Numbered from the stretch's first letter, positions 45,010-57,954 are shown. The stretch is DNA of 64,000 nt from Gnetum montanum (GCA_015680685.1 MNCI01004801.1:521468-585467); one strand, 5' to 3'. Notes: a model not told the origin generated them from the letters alone. Program-made: numbers and translations.

Positions 45010-47777
45010 GTGGAACTCTTGTAGTTCCTGGTGGTGGTGGCTCCTCCATGGGTGTCTTTCCCTTGTCTTGCACTCCAGGTCTTGGGATTTGATGGTGTTG
45101 AAGTATGGCCTAGAGTTTCCCCTCTTCAGTTCAAGGATCTTGTGTCATCCATGCTAATGTTTTGATGTTTGATGGAGTTGGCACCTCCCATGGGCACGGT
45201 AGTTGTGGAAACATTTTATTTGCTTTAGCATACCAAGCCGAAAACACCCGTCATTCCTCCTCGTAGGCTTTAGCTTTGTCATCTATATTCTTGACAATCT
45301 GTGAGCCATCAAGCCAAGTCTGTTGTGACACCTTTCTACCCCTGGTAGCTTACTTTAACCACCTCGAGTTTAGAATTTGCAACCTCCAATTTTTGCAATC
45401 TTTTCTTGTGTTCTACAAATTATGTTTCATATTTGGCATAGGTGGTGGCTACCTGTTGCTCGAGCTCTGTTGTTGGGCACCTACTGTTAACATGGCAAGG
45501 TTGGCATACTATAGGTTTTCCAATTCCATGTACTTTGTAAGGTCCTGGATCTACAAGTCCTGGCTCTTAACTTCCACCTGGTGGGCAAACACATATGTAT
45601 CCAATATGGCCCTCTAGTCATTCTGTTGTGCACTAAAAATGTTGATGTGGGCCTTGGCCATATGGATCTTCTTTTTGATGATTTGTTTATACATCCCCAC
45701 CTAGTCGTGGAAATGCTCCTTTAGCTTCTCATGTCATTTAGCCTCATTCTACCACATGCTTATTTCAATGGCCATCTTCTGACACATGGCGTGTACCTCC
45801 TCCATTGAGAGGGTTCGATTTTCCTTGGCTAAATAATTTATGTCCTAGTTGACCTTGATTAGTTGTTCTCTCAACTACTAAAAATGTTCCTCAATAACAT
45901 ACTTTTGCTTCTCCACAAATGTCAATTAAAGATTATCAACAACAAGTTGTTTATTCTCCTCTTGTAAGGCCTTGAGTACCTTGGCGTGTGTGTAAATTCA
46001 TGCTTGTGCTGCAGAGGCATTCCAATCAGCCTTCTCTTTTTTTTCTTCCACCCTTTTATTCTCTGTCAAGAATTTATTAAGTTTCTCAGTTCTGAAAGTG
46101 TCTAGTTGGTCTACAGGAATGAATTGAGAAGGATCTCGCTACACTACTTGCAAGGTCAGGAGCCTTTCTTACAATCTTTTCACTTCTGCTTTAGCATGCT
46201 TGGCCCTCATCTCTGTCATGACCAGCTTCCCCTTGGTGGAAATGAGGTCTGATTGTATTATTGTAACATCCTATGGGATGTCAAACAAGGACATCATTAC
46301 TTGTCCTATTTGCAGCAATCGATTGAGTACATCTTCATGTTCCGCAGGAGTCATTAAGGTACCCACCATAGTTTGAGCATCCCATGCTCCTGTAAGATCT
46401 TCTAGTGGCACAATAGGCATATTTCATTATTCTTTAATGTGTTCTATAACTGCTTCTGTAGCTCCCACTGCATCCTGGTGCTGCATGACCACCACTGTGG
46501 CCCCTTCACCAGTTTCCAACTACACCTAAAAGGATGTCATGTTCCCTGAAATCTGTTGTGACCAAGCACTCTTCCCTCCTCCTGTTTGAATGGGCACTTC
46601 ACCCTGCACGTGATCCATATAAACCGTAGGTTGTACAACATCGTCGATGATGCAGAAGAGATTTGCGACATCACGACTTCCCCAATTGACTGTCTCAGTG
46701 ATGGCCCTAAGATGGCTCATCGATGATCTATAATCTTACGACGGTGGCGGTGGTTGATCCTGCTAGCCCGTGCTAGGCCCTACTTTTTGTTGTTGACTGG
46801 GTCCTATGCTTGGAAGTTGGCTGGGTCCTACAAGTTGAGTTGCAGTTGGTCCTACCATCGGTTCTGTTTCTTGTTCCAGCCCCAGTGTCTCACCAGTGAT
46901 TTTCCTTGCAGCTGGTGGCTTTAGCAGTTCGGCATATGAAGCATTTTGGGCTTTTTGGAGGAAATCATTGGTGTATCCTCTGATACCAGCATGGTGGAAC
47001 AGCTTCCTGATAAGACAAGGGAAGGGAAATTAAAACTTCCCTGTCTTCTATTCTTCAAATAGCCTTAGGATCTCCATAAAATATAGATGAGGCAGGTTAG
47101 CATTAACCTTTCCCATCAACACTGCACATCCTCTTGCCGCATATGTTGAAATTCTTTTTAAACATCTTGTGGGGAAAATGTGATAAGTCCCTATTTTGAA
47201 ATAAATCTTCTCTTCTGTCGTCAACTTCCCATAGGCCTTATCTTCCTTGTTGTACGCCCTATCTAATCAAACTCGCCGCACATCATGGTCTGAGTGGGTA
47301 GACAACCAAGCAACCTTTGGCTCTATATTTGGAAGGTTTAATACTTCTGAAATGGCTTGAATAGAGAAATCAATAGTCATACCAAAAATGTTAACCATGG
47401 TGCCTTCTTCTTTGTTGTGCCAAAATTGGTACGTTTCCCCTAAGTACCAGGTACTGCTTTTAGAGAGGGTAGGCCACAATGGGGACCCTTTAAGGTGATC
47501 CCTAACGACCTCCGAAGAAAATTCTATGAAAGGTCCAAAGCTTAATTCCATGTTCACTGTAGTTAATATGAACCTTTCATGGATAGCCTGAACACAATCC
47601 TTGGGCTACGTGAGATGTCGTCCCTGTTTAGATACTACAATAGCTCCTCTTTCCGCCTACCTTGATTTGATGGATACTAAATGATTATTTTTCCTGCTCT
47701 ACATGTCCTTCACCTCTCCTAGGTTGCTTGATCACATCTTGAGCAGGACCTTCCTATTGTCCACGTTTCAGGGCCAT
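45010..47777 (-). pseudogene. NA-3 ORF2, full-length but broken
   Basis: Start MALKRGQ at 47,777, after TTGCAG; TAG at codon 8 (47,756-47,754). A frameshift separates the N-terminus from the plant-transposon-type domain (47,557-47,267: FGPFIEFSSEVVRDHLKG, WYLGETYQFWHNKEEGT, ISEVLNLPN), which continues through ISTYAARGCAVLMGKVNA and FPFPCLIRKLFHHAGIRGYT. The Pro/Gln-rich linker and SHLRAITETVNWGSRD (46,720) follow, then the coiled coil (about 46,260-45,240). It keeps the central part that NA-2 lost. The last conserved block is PMEEPPPPGTTRVPP. Confidence 0.72.
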
Positions 47778-48267
47778 CTGCAATCACACGAGGCCAATCG
47801 TTAGTAAGGTTGTTACCAAGGTTAGGTTATACCTTACTATTTACCTTAATAAATTTGCTTTATCTTTGTGTGACGTTAATTATTAGGAGAAAATGTCCCT
47901 GAAAGATTATAATATTTAATCCTCTTTGCTTAGGTGGTTTCCAAATCTAGTTTCCTGGTATAATTAAGGAGATGAAATTGTTTTTGGCACATTTATCATT
48001 AATCCTATAACTAATTACCCTTAATAATTTCCTTTGGGAAATGATGAATTTCAAAAAATTTATGTGCTATTCGGCATGTGCCCCTCCCCCATGACTAAGC
48101 TGAACACTCCAGGTTCAAGTAGGTTCAAACGGAATAAAAATCGGAGTACCAGCGAGCGAGTTATGGATATGAAAGCAAGGGACATGTAATCACGAGTCAT
48201 AGAGAGAAATTTGAAAAACTTCACCCATGTGAACAGTTGCAAATGATGTTGATAGGTGCAGGGGGGT

Positions 48268-48304
<37 letters not shown>

Positions 48305-49719
48305 CAAGCGTGATATCGCATACACAATAGCATGGACACGATATCGTGACCTATTGAAGTTAGGACACTTTATAGAATGTACCAAATTTTTAATATTTTT
48401 TTGAAATTAAACAATGTAAACTAAGGATATCTGGACTATTGTTAAAGGATTCCAGGGTAATTCAACTAGTTCTGAAGGCACAAAAATTATGATGGTGTGG
48501 AATTTATCAATAAGGACCTCAAATGATAAGGGAGAGAAAAAGGCTATGTGATGGTTCATAGGAACATTTGAATCGGAGGGATAGTAATAAGGGAAAAAAT
48601 ATCATTGACAATATGCTGAGGGTAATAGATGATGTTCGAAAGATGTGTTATGAGTGCAAATTACAAAAATTACACAAGTGGGTCCTCCCCAAAGTAGGTT
48701 CCAACCCATAATGCCCTTGCGTAACCACATCTTAAAAATGTCTGTAAGCACTAGAAAGGTTAAATGTAATCCACACTGGTTTCACAAAACAGACACATGT
48801 AGGTATCATCGAAATGAGGTAAGAATTCTACACTACACAAGACACGAGCTACAATTACATGAACAGCGAGATGAGATGAACTATAGAAGGGATTGTAGAG
48901 ATTGGGACATGAGGTAACTGACCTAGGGCACAATGAATCCTGCATGTAAAGCATGATTAATGTGTCATTAACCCATCATTCCAAGATTAAGACCAAGTCC
49001 ATTCCTATGAACAATGAAACTGCATTGTTTCATCCCATGATGAGTGACTATGCGAGTAGCATAACAACAAGGCGTACGATCACTTGACATTTTGTTCAAG
49101 GGAGGAGTGATTTTTTCCTTGTGGCACTTTCTTTGTTTTTTTTTTTTTTATGAATGCTGAATCCAGAGAAGCTGCCAACCCTTAGGCATGGATGCATGTC
49201 ATTCCAGTTGGACCCCCTAGAACAACATTGGATTTTTGAGTGCCTTTTGATTACTCTTACTCCCATTTTGCGTTAGATTTACGAGGATCTTAGTATAATC
49301 ACGTTGCATGATAACTCTCACAAATGTCACCAAAGAGAATCCGCAAGTCCCCTTGATGTCACACCCTAATCATTCCCTCTTGGTCCATCCTTCTTCATTC
49401 TGGGTACAATGAACACAAAATTAAATTTAAGTTTTAAGAATGTCAAGAATATCAATGTACCCTCAAATAGAACCTCTTATTTGTAGAATGGATGAGTGGG
49501 TGTAATGGGCTCACTGTCCAAATAATTGATCACTCGAGACTTGATAACATAGAACACACCTCAACCAACGAACCACATGAGTGTTTTATTCATAGATGAG
49601 ATTACTTATAAAAAGATAAAAAGACAAAAAGACAAAAAGATAAAACAAGAAATTGAAATATGAACAATTGGAAAACAAAAAATTGTAAAATTAAAGAAAA
49701 TGAAAAATAGTTATTAATC
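47778..49719 (-). other. NA-3 non-coding middle with altered internal promoter
   Basis: Holds acceptor and TACTAAC branch motif (47,778-47,815), donor candidate (near 48,015), internal polypurine-like motif (48,083-48,095) and GATATCG palindromes (48,309-48,345). Where NA-1 and NA-2 have CTATAAATAG, this copy has an (AT)16 run (48,271-48,302). Confidence 0.6.
48271..48302. repeat. (AT)16 microsatellite
   Basis: Uninterrupted AT repeat of 32 bases at the expected TATA-box position of the internal promoter of NA-3. Confidence 0.95.
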
Positions 49720-51642
49720 CTATTTGTTCTTACAATGGGGAATATCCCCCATAACTAAATGGTTGAGCATAGCAAGGATTAATAAATGAAAGATGGGGTT
49801 CACACACCTGATTATAGTAACCATAGTGGGACAATTTATAAGATGTGATTCCCAAGTAGAGAGTCGACCCAATATGATACTTGATACTATAAGATGGTAT
49901 GCAAGGATCAAGATGTCATCCTCCATGGCTGTATTCATTGGGCCGTATGGTTGTTGGAGTGTTAATTGTGACCTTGATGAAGTGACACGAGGTGTTGGGT
50001 TTGAGGAGAAGGATGCACCATAGTGTTGGACTTGTGCTGAGTTGGAGAATGCAATGGCCTTGGAATTGTGTTGTCCCTTCCTACGGTCATGATGTTGAGG
50101 AGGTCTCTCACTGTTGTTGGCAATGGTAGCATAAGTAACATTCGTGGGTTGTTGCTGTGGTGCAGAAACTTCAGGAACAATTGGTGGTGATGTAGAAGGA
50201 GGGAAAGGATGAGAATGTTGAAATTTAGAAGAAGTGTAAGATACACAAGGCATTGGTTATGTTGAGGACATGGGCTGATAGTATTGAGGAGAATGATAAT
50301 GCGGAAAGATAGATTATGTTAACCCAGTCGGGGAAATAGGATGTTGAACTCGATAAGAATTTGGATTTGGATTCTACAAAGGGTGTCTCCAGTTTAGGGA
50401 TGGCTTCCCCCACAACTGGGATAGTTGCCATTGTGATCGAACACAGTATCTCTATATGAACTCTGGGTGTAACGTGCTTTCCCAATGCTCATATAAATGT
50501 AACAAGACTTGGCATTGGCCCTTGGGGTGATTGTATAGGCAAATGTTACATTCATACGTATGATTGGTAGTTGAGATCTTATTTTGCTCATCCCTTATTT
50601 CTGATTGTCTAATGTTATTTTATTCTGGTTCTTGGGTTGTCAAAACTCTATCTCCAATAATATTGATATATTCTCCACACTTTTTATGCATCCATTCCAG
50701 CATCTTATTAATCTTTGCCTCGATTTTATCTAATGATTGTTGTACTGGAAAAGATGGTTCTTCCTCCTTGAGATGGGTTGATTTCTCTTTTTTGTGATTA
50801 TGGACCTCTGTTAAGTTGAGATTTTGGTCTTGTTGATGTTTTTCAACACTCACCCATCTAGCCATTTCTCCTTCTTCTTTTGCTACCTACTTAATAAGCT
50901 CTTGGAATTGATGGGTTCATAGTTCGTATAGTTGACCTTGGGCACACATCCCTAGGGTCTCTCTTGTTTCATTACGAAGCCCATTAATGATATGGTACAT
51001 TAGTCTTTCCTCGAAGAACTCATGGCCTAGACAGTTGTTTAGCAGTGCATAATATCTTTCTAAGGCCATGTCCAAGGGTTCATGTTCTTCTTGTTTCCAC
51101 TCTTGGATTTGTTTCCTCAAGGCTGACACTCTTGGGTAGGTTTGATATCTTTCATTAAAGAGTTCTACCATTATTGGCCAATGTCGAATTGAATTTGGTT
51201 TTAACAATCGATACCATACTTTTGCTTGGACAACGAGTGTCATACGAAAGAGCTTGAGTTTTTTCCAACCATTATCAATGTTGTTCCATGCACAGGCATC
51301 GTAGAAGGCTTGTAAATGTTGTTGTGGATCTAAGTCATAGCCTCCTAAGAAATTGGAAAAGTTGTTTAAATCGAGCCTGGGTAGGCCACTCTCCTTACAA
51401 TGCCTATAGGAGATTCGAACAGCTTCTTGTATTTGCGTTAGGCTTGTAGTGGTCAGTAGGCGTTCATCGTCATTAAGTAAGTTATGCTTTCGTGCGTTGG
51501 AATGATGTTGCCTTCGTTTATGTTTATAAGAAACCCCCACCTTGGATTGCGTACTTCAATCTTCATTGTCATATAATTCATTGGTTCTCCAATGAATTGC
51601 CTCACTGGATGTGGTGTTATCGTAGTCTTGTAGGAGAGGCAT
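49720..51642 (-). pseudogene. NA-3 gag
   Basis: Start ATG at 51,642-51,640 (MPLLQDYDNTT). Open from 51,540 to 50,917: LPRLDLNNFSNFLGGYDLDP, HLQAFYDACAWNNIDNGWKK, VWYRLLKPNSI, YYALLNNCLGHEF. After a few stops it continues through MLEWMHKKCGEYINIIGDRV and the knuckle-like CNICLYNHPKGQC (about 50,510-50,550) to a Pro-rich tail with a frameshift near 49,990. The capsid region is the longest intact one among the three NA copies. Confidence 0.82.
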
Positions 51643-51764
51643 GGTTGTGAATTTGTGTGTGAATTTGTATGCAAATTTTTGTAATTATTTCTTCCTAAAA
51701 GATATATCATTAATTCCTATACAGTGACCTTGTATGATATAACTAATTTAGATAACTAGCACCA

Positions 51765-51782
51765 TCCCCAGCAATGGTGTCA
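51765..51782 (-). other. NA-3 primer binding site
   Basis: TGACACCATTGCTGGGGA on the minus strand, one base inside the LTR. tRNA-Asp-like, all changes transitions. Confidence 0.65.
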
Positions 51783-51783
51783 A

Positions 51784-52620
51784 TGATAAGTGGTGAGGTA
51801 CCCCTACACTCAACCATACGAATATGAGCACTTCACGCACGTTCCGGTCGAGCTCCGCAGACGGACTAGTTGTGGTATTTAGATAGTTACTCATAGATCG
51901 CAGTTCATTGTCTTCCCACCTAGACTAGTATTAGCTTTATCACATATGGTTTCGCCCAGAGTGAGGTGTATGATGTGTTCCTACACTTATGCTACTCCTG
52001 GGTATGATGGGAAATAATATCAACTAAGCTATGAGAGAGAGGGCGAGAGAGAATATACACTCGCCTAAGTGTGATGAGCATCCGTTCCTTAATCATCCGT
52101 ACACATCTTGGACCTTATGCATGACTACCACTGAGATTACCAAGTGCATGGCCTAGGTACGCTACTAGGTTACCAAGTAGTCACACTTAAATGCTCATGA
52201 TTAAGTCGTACTCATTCCATGCTACTAGGAGATAAGGGTAGAGAGATATTAACTAAGAAAGCAATCAATAACAATAACAATTAAATAATTAAGCTAAGTT
52301 GATGCTACAATGATGAAGTAATCTCAATCTTTATTGCCGGTCATGTGCATGTCCAAGTACATCACACTCGAATAAGGATGTCATACAATTACAATCATCA
52401 CACTGTGGGCCTGCACTGGGAGAAAGGGTTCAGAGGAAAAACTGACAAAACGTCCCTACCTTAATACTAAAACTAGCCCCTTAACCAAATCTTCCTACCT
52501 CTTATTTATAGATGAGGAGACAACCTGTGATATCGTGTATCCAATATCGTGTCCAGTCTGCAATATCGTGTACGCGATATCGTGGGTGCAATATCGCAGC
52601 CAACAATTCATGACTCATTA
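51784..52620 (-). repeat. NA-3 5' LTR
   Basis: 837 bases, TGATAAG...CTCATTA on the plus strand; both ends carry one transition from the family form TGATGAG...CTCATCA. Palindromic array at about 52,530-52,600 with TATA box (minus) at about 52,504-52,513. Confidence 0.85.
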
Positions 52621-52625
52621 GAAAC

Positions 52626-54510
52626 CAAAAAGATATTTGGAAATGATGGTGGAACATTCTAAGCTAGCCTTTATTATTAAGTTTAGCAGACTTCTTCTAA
52701 GCCTCTACTAGAACCTTAATAAAGATGGTGAAAAGTCATAGTGGCATTATAGTGCACTCAGATTATAGCTCATAACCTTCACTTCAAGAAATTTTTAACA
52801 ACTTTGTGTAATGCTCTATGAAGCTTTTAATAACAACTCATTCTTCTAAACTACTCCTAGTATCCTTTAGCTTTCTTTTCTAGATGTTGAAGCTCCTTGA
52901 TAATCCATTCTTTTACAGATTGAGATCCTTCACATGGTTTTGGAGATAGTCAATCTCCCTTTGGATTTTAGAGATTTTATTGTGCATTATCAACTTATCA
53001 ACCTCTAACTTCATGTTTCAAATCATCAATTCCCTAAGTCTTCTTGCAAGTTCACATTAGTGTTGGAACTTATGGTGTTACTTGTTTGTTTGAGTGTACA
53101 ATGTTATTTTTAATATTTCTTTGCTAGATTTAATGCATCATTAACCTCCTCTTTGTACTTCAAAAAACAATTTTCATACTTATCCTTTTCTTCATAGGTA
53201 GATCTTAAATCTTTTTTCAACATCTCATTTTATACCAAAGTTGTGTCAAATACTACTTTATTATTTCCTTGCATCACACCATAGTCTTCATATTTGAAGT
53301 AATGTCTCACCATGATCTAATTCATAGACATTAAATCATACAATAGATCATTAATCATTATGATGACATTTGTCTTCTAGAGCCAACTAAGATCCTTATT
53401 TACAATGCCTCTGATTACTCCTAAAAATTCATCTACATTTAAGCTTTCAAATATTTTCAAGCATTCTTATTATATAATGTCTCCTCCATGGAACTCTTCT
53501 TTATTAATGCTTTGAAGAAGTTACTAATTAACTCTAGATATAAAACCTTATTTTCAAAGTTATGGTGTTGTAACACCACACACACCATGGATGGTAAAAA
53601 GTCATTTGATTCCACCTTGCTCCACCTCTTAGAGTATGCATTAGTGGGCTAATCTATTTCTAGAATCTTCATGGTTGTCTAGTTAAACTTGTAGAAGGCT
53701 TCAAGAAGCAAGTGTGAAACTAACTCTTTATTCTTACTGTTTACCACTATAGTGATATCCATAATATGAAAATTAATGAATATCCTAATAAAGGTAGGAG
53801 AAAAGTGAGAACTCAACACCATGAAGTATGATAATCCCTACCCCTTCATCTCCATCTTAAAAATTAATAGTCAATCTACACAACTTCCTTCTTTAATCAT
53901 GACATAAAATACACTTAATAAAGTCCATGAGGTTGCAACTTTCCTGCCTTGATAGCAACACAATAGGCAATGATATGTATCAAACTAGAGTATTACATAT
54001 TTAGTTATGAGATTAAAATTCTCATGGTGATAGTAGTTTAGGATTTTTTCCACTCATCCTCATTGACAAAACACTTCAACAATTGATATTTTGGAAAAAT
54101 TACATCTTTTAATGCATAATATCTTTCATTATCTGAAAACAAAATTTAAGGAACCTTTTTTGGGGTCTAAAAAACCATCCAGTCTTTCTAGATTGATATA
54201 TAAACTAGTAATTATTGTAGGTCTTAATGAAATTATCTACTATCACATCTTTCCTTAACATCATGAACTCTATAAAAGGTGTCAAACCAAACATCTCCAA
54301 TATTGCATTGTGTCCTTCCTTAACTGAGTTCATGGCCAATGCTATACCATAGTAATGATACTGAGCACTGAAAATGGAGGCCACATGTTTGATGTGCTCC
54401 TCCCTAATTAGTAGCAAGATAAAATTTCTCATTTTGTTGGTTAGTGCCTCAATATGAGAGGCCATTGTTGAATTTAGTTTAACCTTCTTCATGGTAGCTT
54501 TAAAAATAGA
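52626..54510 (-). pseudogene. Unrecognised degenerate coding relic
   Basis: The longest open part (54,492-54,205, 95 codons) reads MASHIEALTNKMRNFILLLI, ...IFSAQYHYYGIALAMNSVKE and MFGLTPFIEFMMLRKDVIVD. Further on, in shifting frames, there are protein-like pieces such as YIIAYCVAIKAGKL, IVNKDLSWLWKTNVIIMIND and a charged coiled-coil-like stretch (DLRSTYEEKDKYENCFLKYK). Composition and length suggest one protein of several hundred residues with frameshifts, split by NA-3. I do not recognise the family. It may be an extra ORF of another retroelement or a lost host gene. Confidence 0.35.
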
Positions 54511-54515
54511 GGGTT

Positions 54516-55424
54516 TGATGAGAGCAGTTACTCTAGCGGTTTATTCTAATTATTAGAGCAATTACTCTAGTGGTTTATCCTAATTATTAGAGCAGTTACT
54601 CTAGTAGTTTATTTTAATTATTAGAGTGGTTACTCTAATTATTAGAGTAGTTGCTCCCAAGCCTATAAATACAATGCCCAGGCACACAATTAGAAAAGAA
54701 GTATTTTAGCAGTCAAGTAGTAAAACTCTTGTAGTCTGTTTGAAAGTTAGAGTATTTTCCAAGTGCCTGCAGCAGGAGGTCTAAGTGTGGATGGATCTTT
54801 ATTTGAGCATTGTGTACCTGAGCACACCTTATGTATGGAAATAAAGATGAGCTCTTCAATTCATCCTTGCAGCACTTGAGATTTTTTTTCTTACGCATTT
54901 CTTTTATTTTTTTTCTTATGCATTTATTTTATTTTATGTACTTTACATTTATGTTATTAGCATAGCAATTCATTTTGATCAATTAACCAAATCATTAAAT
55001 TACACTCAATACGATCACTTCGAGCATGCGTGTAACACTTGGTATCTCGATAACGATTAGCGTTTGGTAATTCTAGTTATGTTATACTAGTTCAGGATGT
55101 GTACGGCAAGTGAGAACGAATGCTGGTGTTAGGATTAGTTAGAACTTAGTTAATGAGAAGTTAAGATAAATTAGTCACTTAGTTATCTCTCTTCTTCCTT
55201 ATTAGCACAAGACATAAAAACATAAAAGATATAAAAATCATATGCCTCAAGCTTACTTAACCATACAATCGTGACATACAAGTAAGTTTGGGAAGAAAAC
55301 GATCAACCAACCCATCCTTGTTCCACAAGGGTGCATAAGCACTTAGTCCTTGGAATTTGACCAGATCATACGTGAAACACTTGTATTCATATGGTTGAGC
55401 ATAGGGGTACCTTGCCGCTCATCA
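54516..55424 (+). repeat. AU-3 5' LTR
   Basis: 909 bases. U3 consists of a tandem array of 34-base units (starts at 54,527, 54,561, 54,595) plus a 21-base short unit (54,629-54,649), built on the palindrome CTCTAATTATTAGAG. TATAAATA is at 54,664-54,671 and AATAAA at 54,840-54,845. U5 ends GGGGTACCTTGCCGCTCATCA, like the NA LTRs. Confidence 0.87.
54664..54671 (+). promoter_or_regulatory. AU-3 LTR TATA box
   Basis: TATAAATA, 14 bases after the palindromic repeat array ends; poly(A) signal follows 169 bases downstream (54,840-54,845), giving a compact R region. Confidence 0.7.
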
Positions 55425-55425
55425 T

Positions 55426-55443
55426 TGGCACCATTGTCAGGGA
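55426..55443 (+). other. AU-3 primer binding site
   Basis: TGGCACCATTGTCAGGGA, one base after the LTR. Four transitions from the tRNA-Asp complement. Confidence 0.7.
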
Positions 55444-55560
55444 CTTAGTTGTTTGTGCGCTAATTAGAACTTAGGAAATCATACACATTGTTGGAACGAA
55501 CCCTTAGGGTTGATTGAGAAAATAATAAACAAGAATACATTGCACACTGAATAGACAAGT

Positions 55561-57873
55561 ATGTCTCTTTCTTCGTATGAAAGCACCTCACTGCCTAGGT
55601 CTGAAACAAGAAATAATCAACAGCGTAATACACATGATGTTGATCCGCTAATCCCTCAACAAGTTCAAGTGGTATATATTCATCCTGATGAGTATATACT
55701 AGACTTTACCTTTATCCTCCATCAAGATGAACAATTGTGTTGGTGAGACTTAAAGGGTAACATAGTGTTACCTCCCAATCGTTTAGTCCCGAGCATGCTT
55801 CTTCGTGCTCTCACACGAATTGGCATGCCACACTTACATGAAGAATATGTTGTGCAAGATCATGACTCAAGAGAATACCATCCCACAGAGGCACAACATC
55901 AAATGGACTTGCAATAGAAGAGACATTATAAGTCTTTGAAGAGTAAGTGGTCCCAGGATGCCCCACATGTCTTAAGCGAAAATAAGGGTGTGAACCTACC
56001 TCAAGCAATCACCCACACAATGATGTTCCTCCCCTTGATTTTGGCCAAGGGGTTGTGTATTAGAACCTTCATTCCACTATTCATAACCTAGATTCTAATA
56101 CCCACGAGCACAAAGGGTCTGAAAAAGGGACATGAACTCATGATAAAGGTGGACATTCTGATTGCAATCACAATTGGGGCCGAAACGGCAAAAGAGAAGG
56201 TAGCAGACACCATCATGGTGACGGTTCTCCTTCTTCTTCACCTTCATCATCTCCTTCAACCTCTCCTTCAATATCCAGACATGGTCATAAAGAAAAAGAC
56301 CATGGGGATAAAGGTAGGCAAAGTGGAAGTCATAGATGAAATAGCTAGAAAAGGGGACGAGGGCACTCTAGAGAGTCATGACATAGAAGAAGGGAGAGTA
56401 GCGACCAATGTAGGCATCATAAACACCATGGACGAGACGATCACGATGAACCCCTAATTGCTACTCAAAGTATGTTAGACATAACTAAGGCTGTTAGAAT
56501 TCCAACAAGGCACCAGAACGATAGTAGAATCAAGAGATTAAATATGAACAATATCCCACGATTTGAAAGGGGATACAACATTGATCCTCATAATCATTTA
56601 CAAGCATTCCATGACGTGTGTGCCTTACAAAACATAGAGAAAAAATGACAAAAACTTAAGTTTTTCTTGCAGACACTAGTTAAAGAAGCAGAAAGTTGGT
56701 ACTGATCCTTAAAACTGGAATCTATTTGTAGATGGAGTAGTATGTTAAAATTATTCAACGATAAGTACCAAACGTACTCTCGAGTGTATAACTTACGAAA
56801 GAAAATCCAAGGCTAGAAACAAAGAGAACATGAACCCTTGGATGCTGCTATGGGATGATACTATGCACTGTTACATTGTTGTCCTAGCCATGATTATTTT
56901 CAAAAAGATCAACTACGCCATCTTGTAGATGAGCTTAGGTATGAAACGAGAAGAACCCTTGGGACTTATGCCCAAGGAAGACTATCCGAGCTTATCCCAT
57001 CAAATCCAAAGACTGTTGGAGCAAGTTGCTAAGGAAGAAGGTGAGATACGGAAGAGAGAAAGTGTGAAAGAGTATAATTGAGATCCTTTCCTCTGGAAGA
57101 GGGGAGTAAGATTTTGTGAGGATGAAAAAGAGTCACCATTTGAAGAGATGGTGAATAGGAAAACTATTCCTATACAAAAGATGACATCAGAAGGTCTAGC
57201 AAAGTTAGACCAAATGATAGATTCCCTAGACAATAGATTTCAAACCATTCTTAAAATAGTAGAGGAGTTTAGAGAGCAAGGTAGTGATCACAAAAAAAGA
57301 AAAAAGAAAAAAGCTGAACATGCACGTGGCAAGGATAAGGGCAAAGTTTCCATCATTGAAGAGGTTGTGGAATCAGAAACAGACAATGATAGTGAATGCG
57401 AGATACGTCAATATGACCATCCTAAGGGATGTTGCCCTATAATATCACATATGCAGGAGTCTGGGGTGTATGCACTCAACCTACGATTGAACAAACGGCA
57501 AGCACCCCGAAGGTTACCCTATCCTCAAGGTAACCCATGACAGTTCCACCAACCCTTAACGTATTATCCTAGTGGAACTCCACCACAACCAATTGAGTAA
57601 CATCAATAGTGGCAATACCCACAATCATGGAGAATGCCCCCACCAAGGCAATAGTATCCTTACCGGCAACCTAACCCGTATGGATATTACGTGCAGCAGC
57701 CAATCTCTCCACGTGACTCTATTGGTAACGTTACTCCTCAACCTCACTACCAACCTCATGAGTATTATAGGACTCCCTCTCCTAGGGATAATGTACCACA
57801 AGTATACCATCCTTCTCATCCAGCTGCATCTCTTCCACCAATAGCTCCATTACAACTTGCTCCAACTATGTAG
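55561..57873 (+). pseudogene. AU-3 gag
   Basis: Start ATG at 55,561 (MSLSSYESTSLPRSETRNN). A Ser/Pro-rich then His/Arg/Lys-rich segment lies at about 56,150-56,450. The capsid domain follows (VRIPTRHQNDSRIKRLNMNN, LQAFHDVCALQNIEKK, LRYETRRTLGTYAQGR; about 56,480-57,000). 57,148-57,540 is open: FREQGSDHKKRKKKKAEHAR and a knuckle remnant ECEIRQYDHPKGCC whose second Cys is Arg. A Pro/Gln/Tyr-rich tail ends near 57,873. Several stops and shifts. The capsid and knuckle regions match the NA gags; the basic SR-like segment is absent from them. Confidence 0.75.
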
Positions 57874-57954
57874 AGAGAAATCCCTGCCCAACCGCAGCAA
57901 CGTAACACCACAAGGGTTGTTAACTCTCAACCTACTATTGGTTCTAACAGCCAC

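Larger units (their letters stand above)
43988..52620 (-). mobile_element. NA-3: complete non-autonomous element of the NA family
   Basis: 8.6 kb, flanked by GAAAC at 43,983-43,987 and 52,621-52,625. Both LTRs are 837 bases. The order is the same as in NA-1 and NA-2: gag, non-coding middle, internal module, ORF2, polypurine tract. No pol. In the first 205 bases the two LTRs differ at roughly 18-20 positions by eye, almost all transitions, so the insertion is old. Confidence 0.88.

Noticed and set aside
54713-54898. Minus-strand open frame of about 60 codons, repeated at 63,776-63,961
   Set aside because: Antisense of the AU-3 LTR pair; no protein family and no reason for it apart from LTR duplication.
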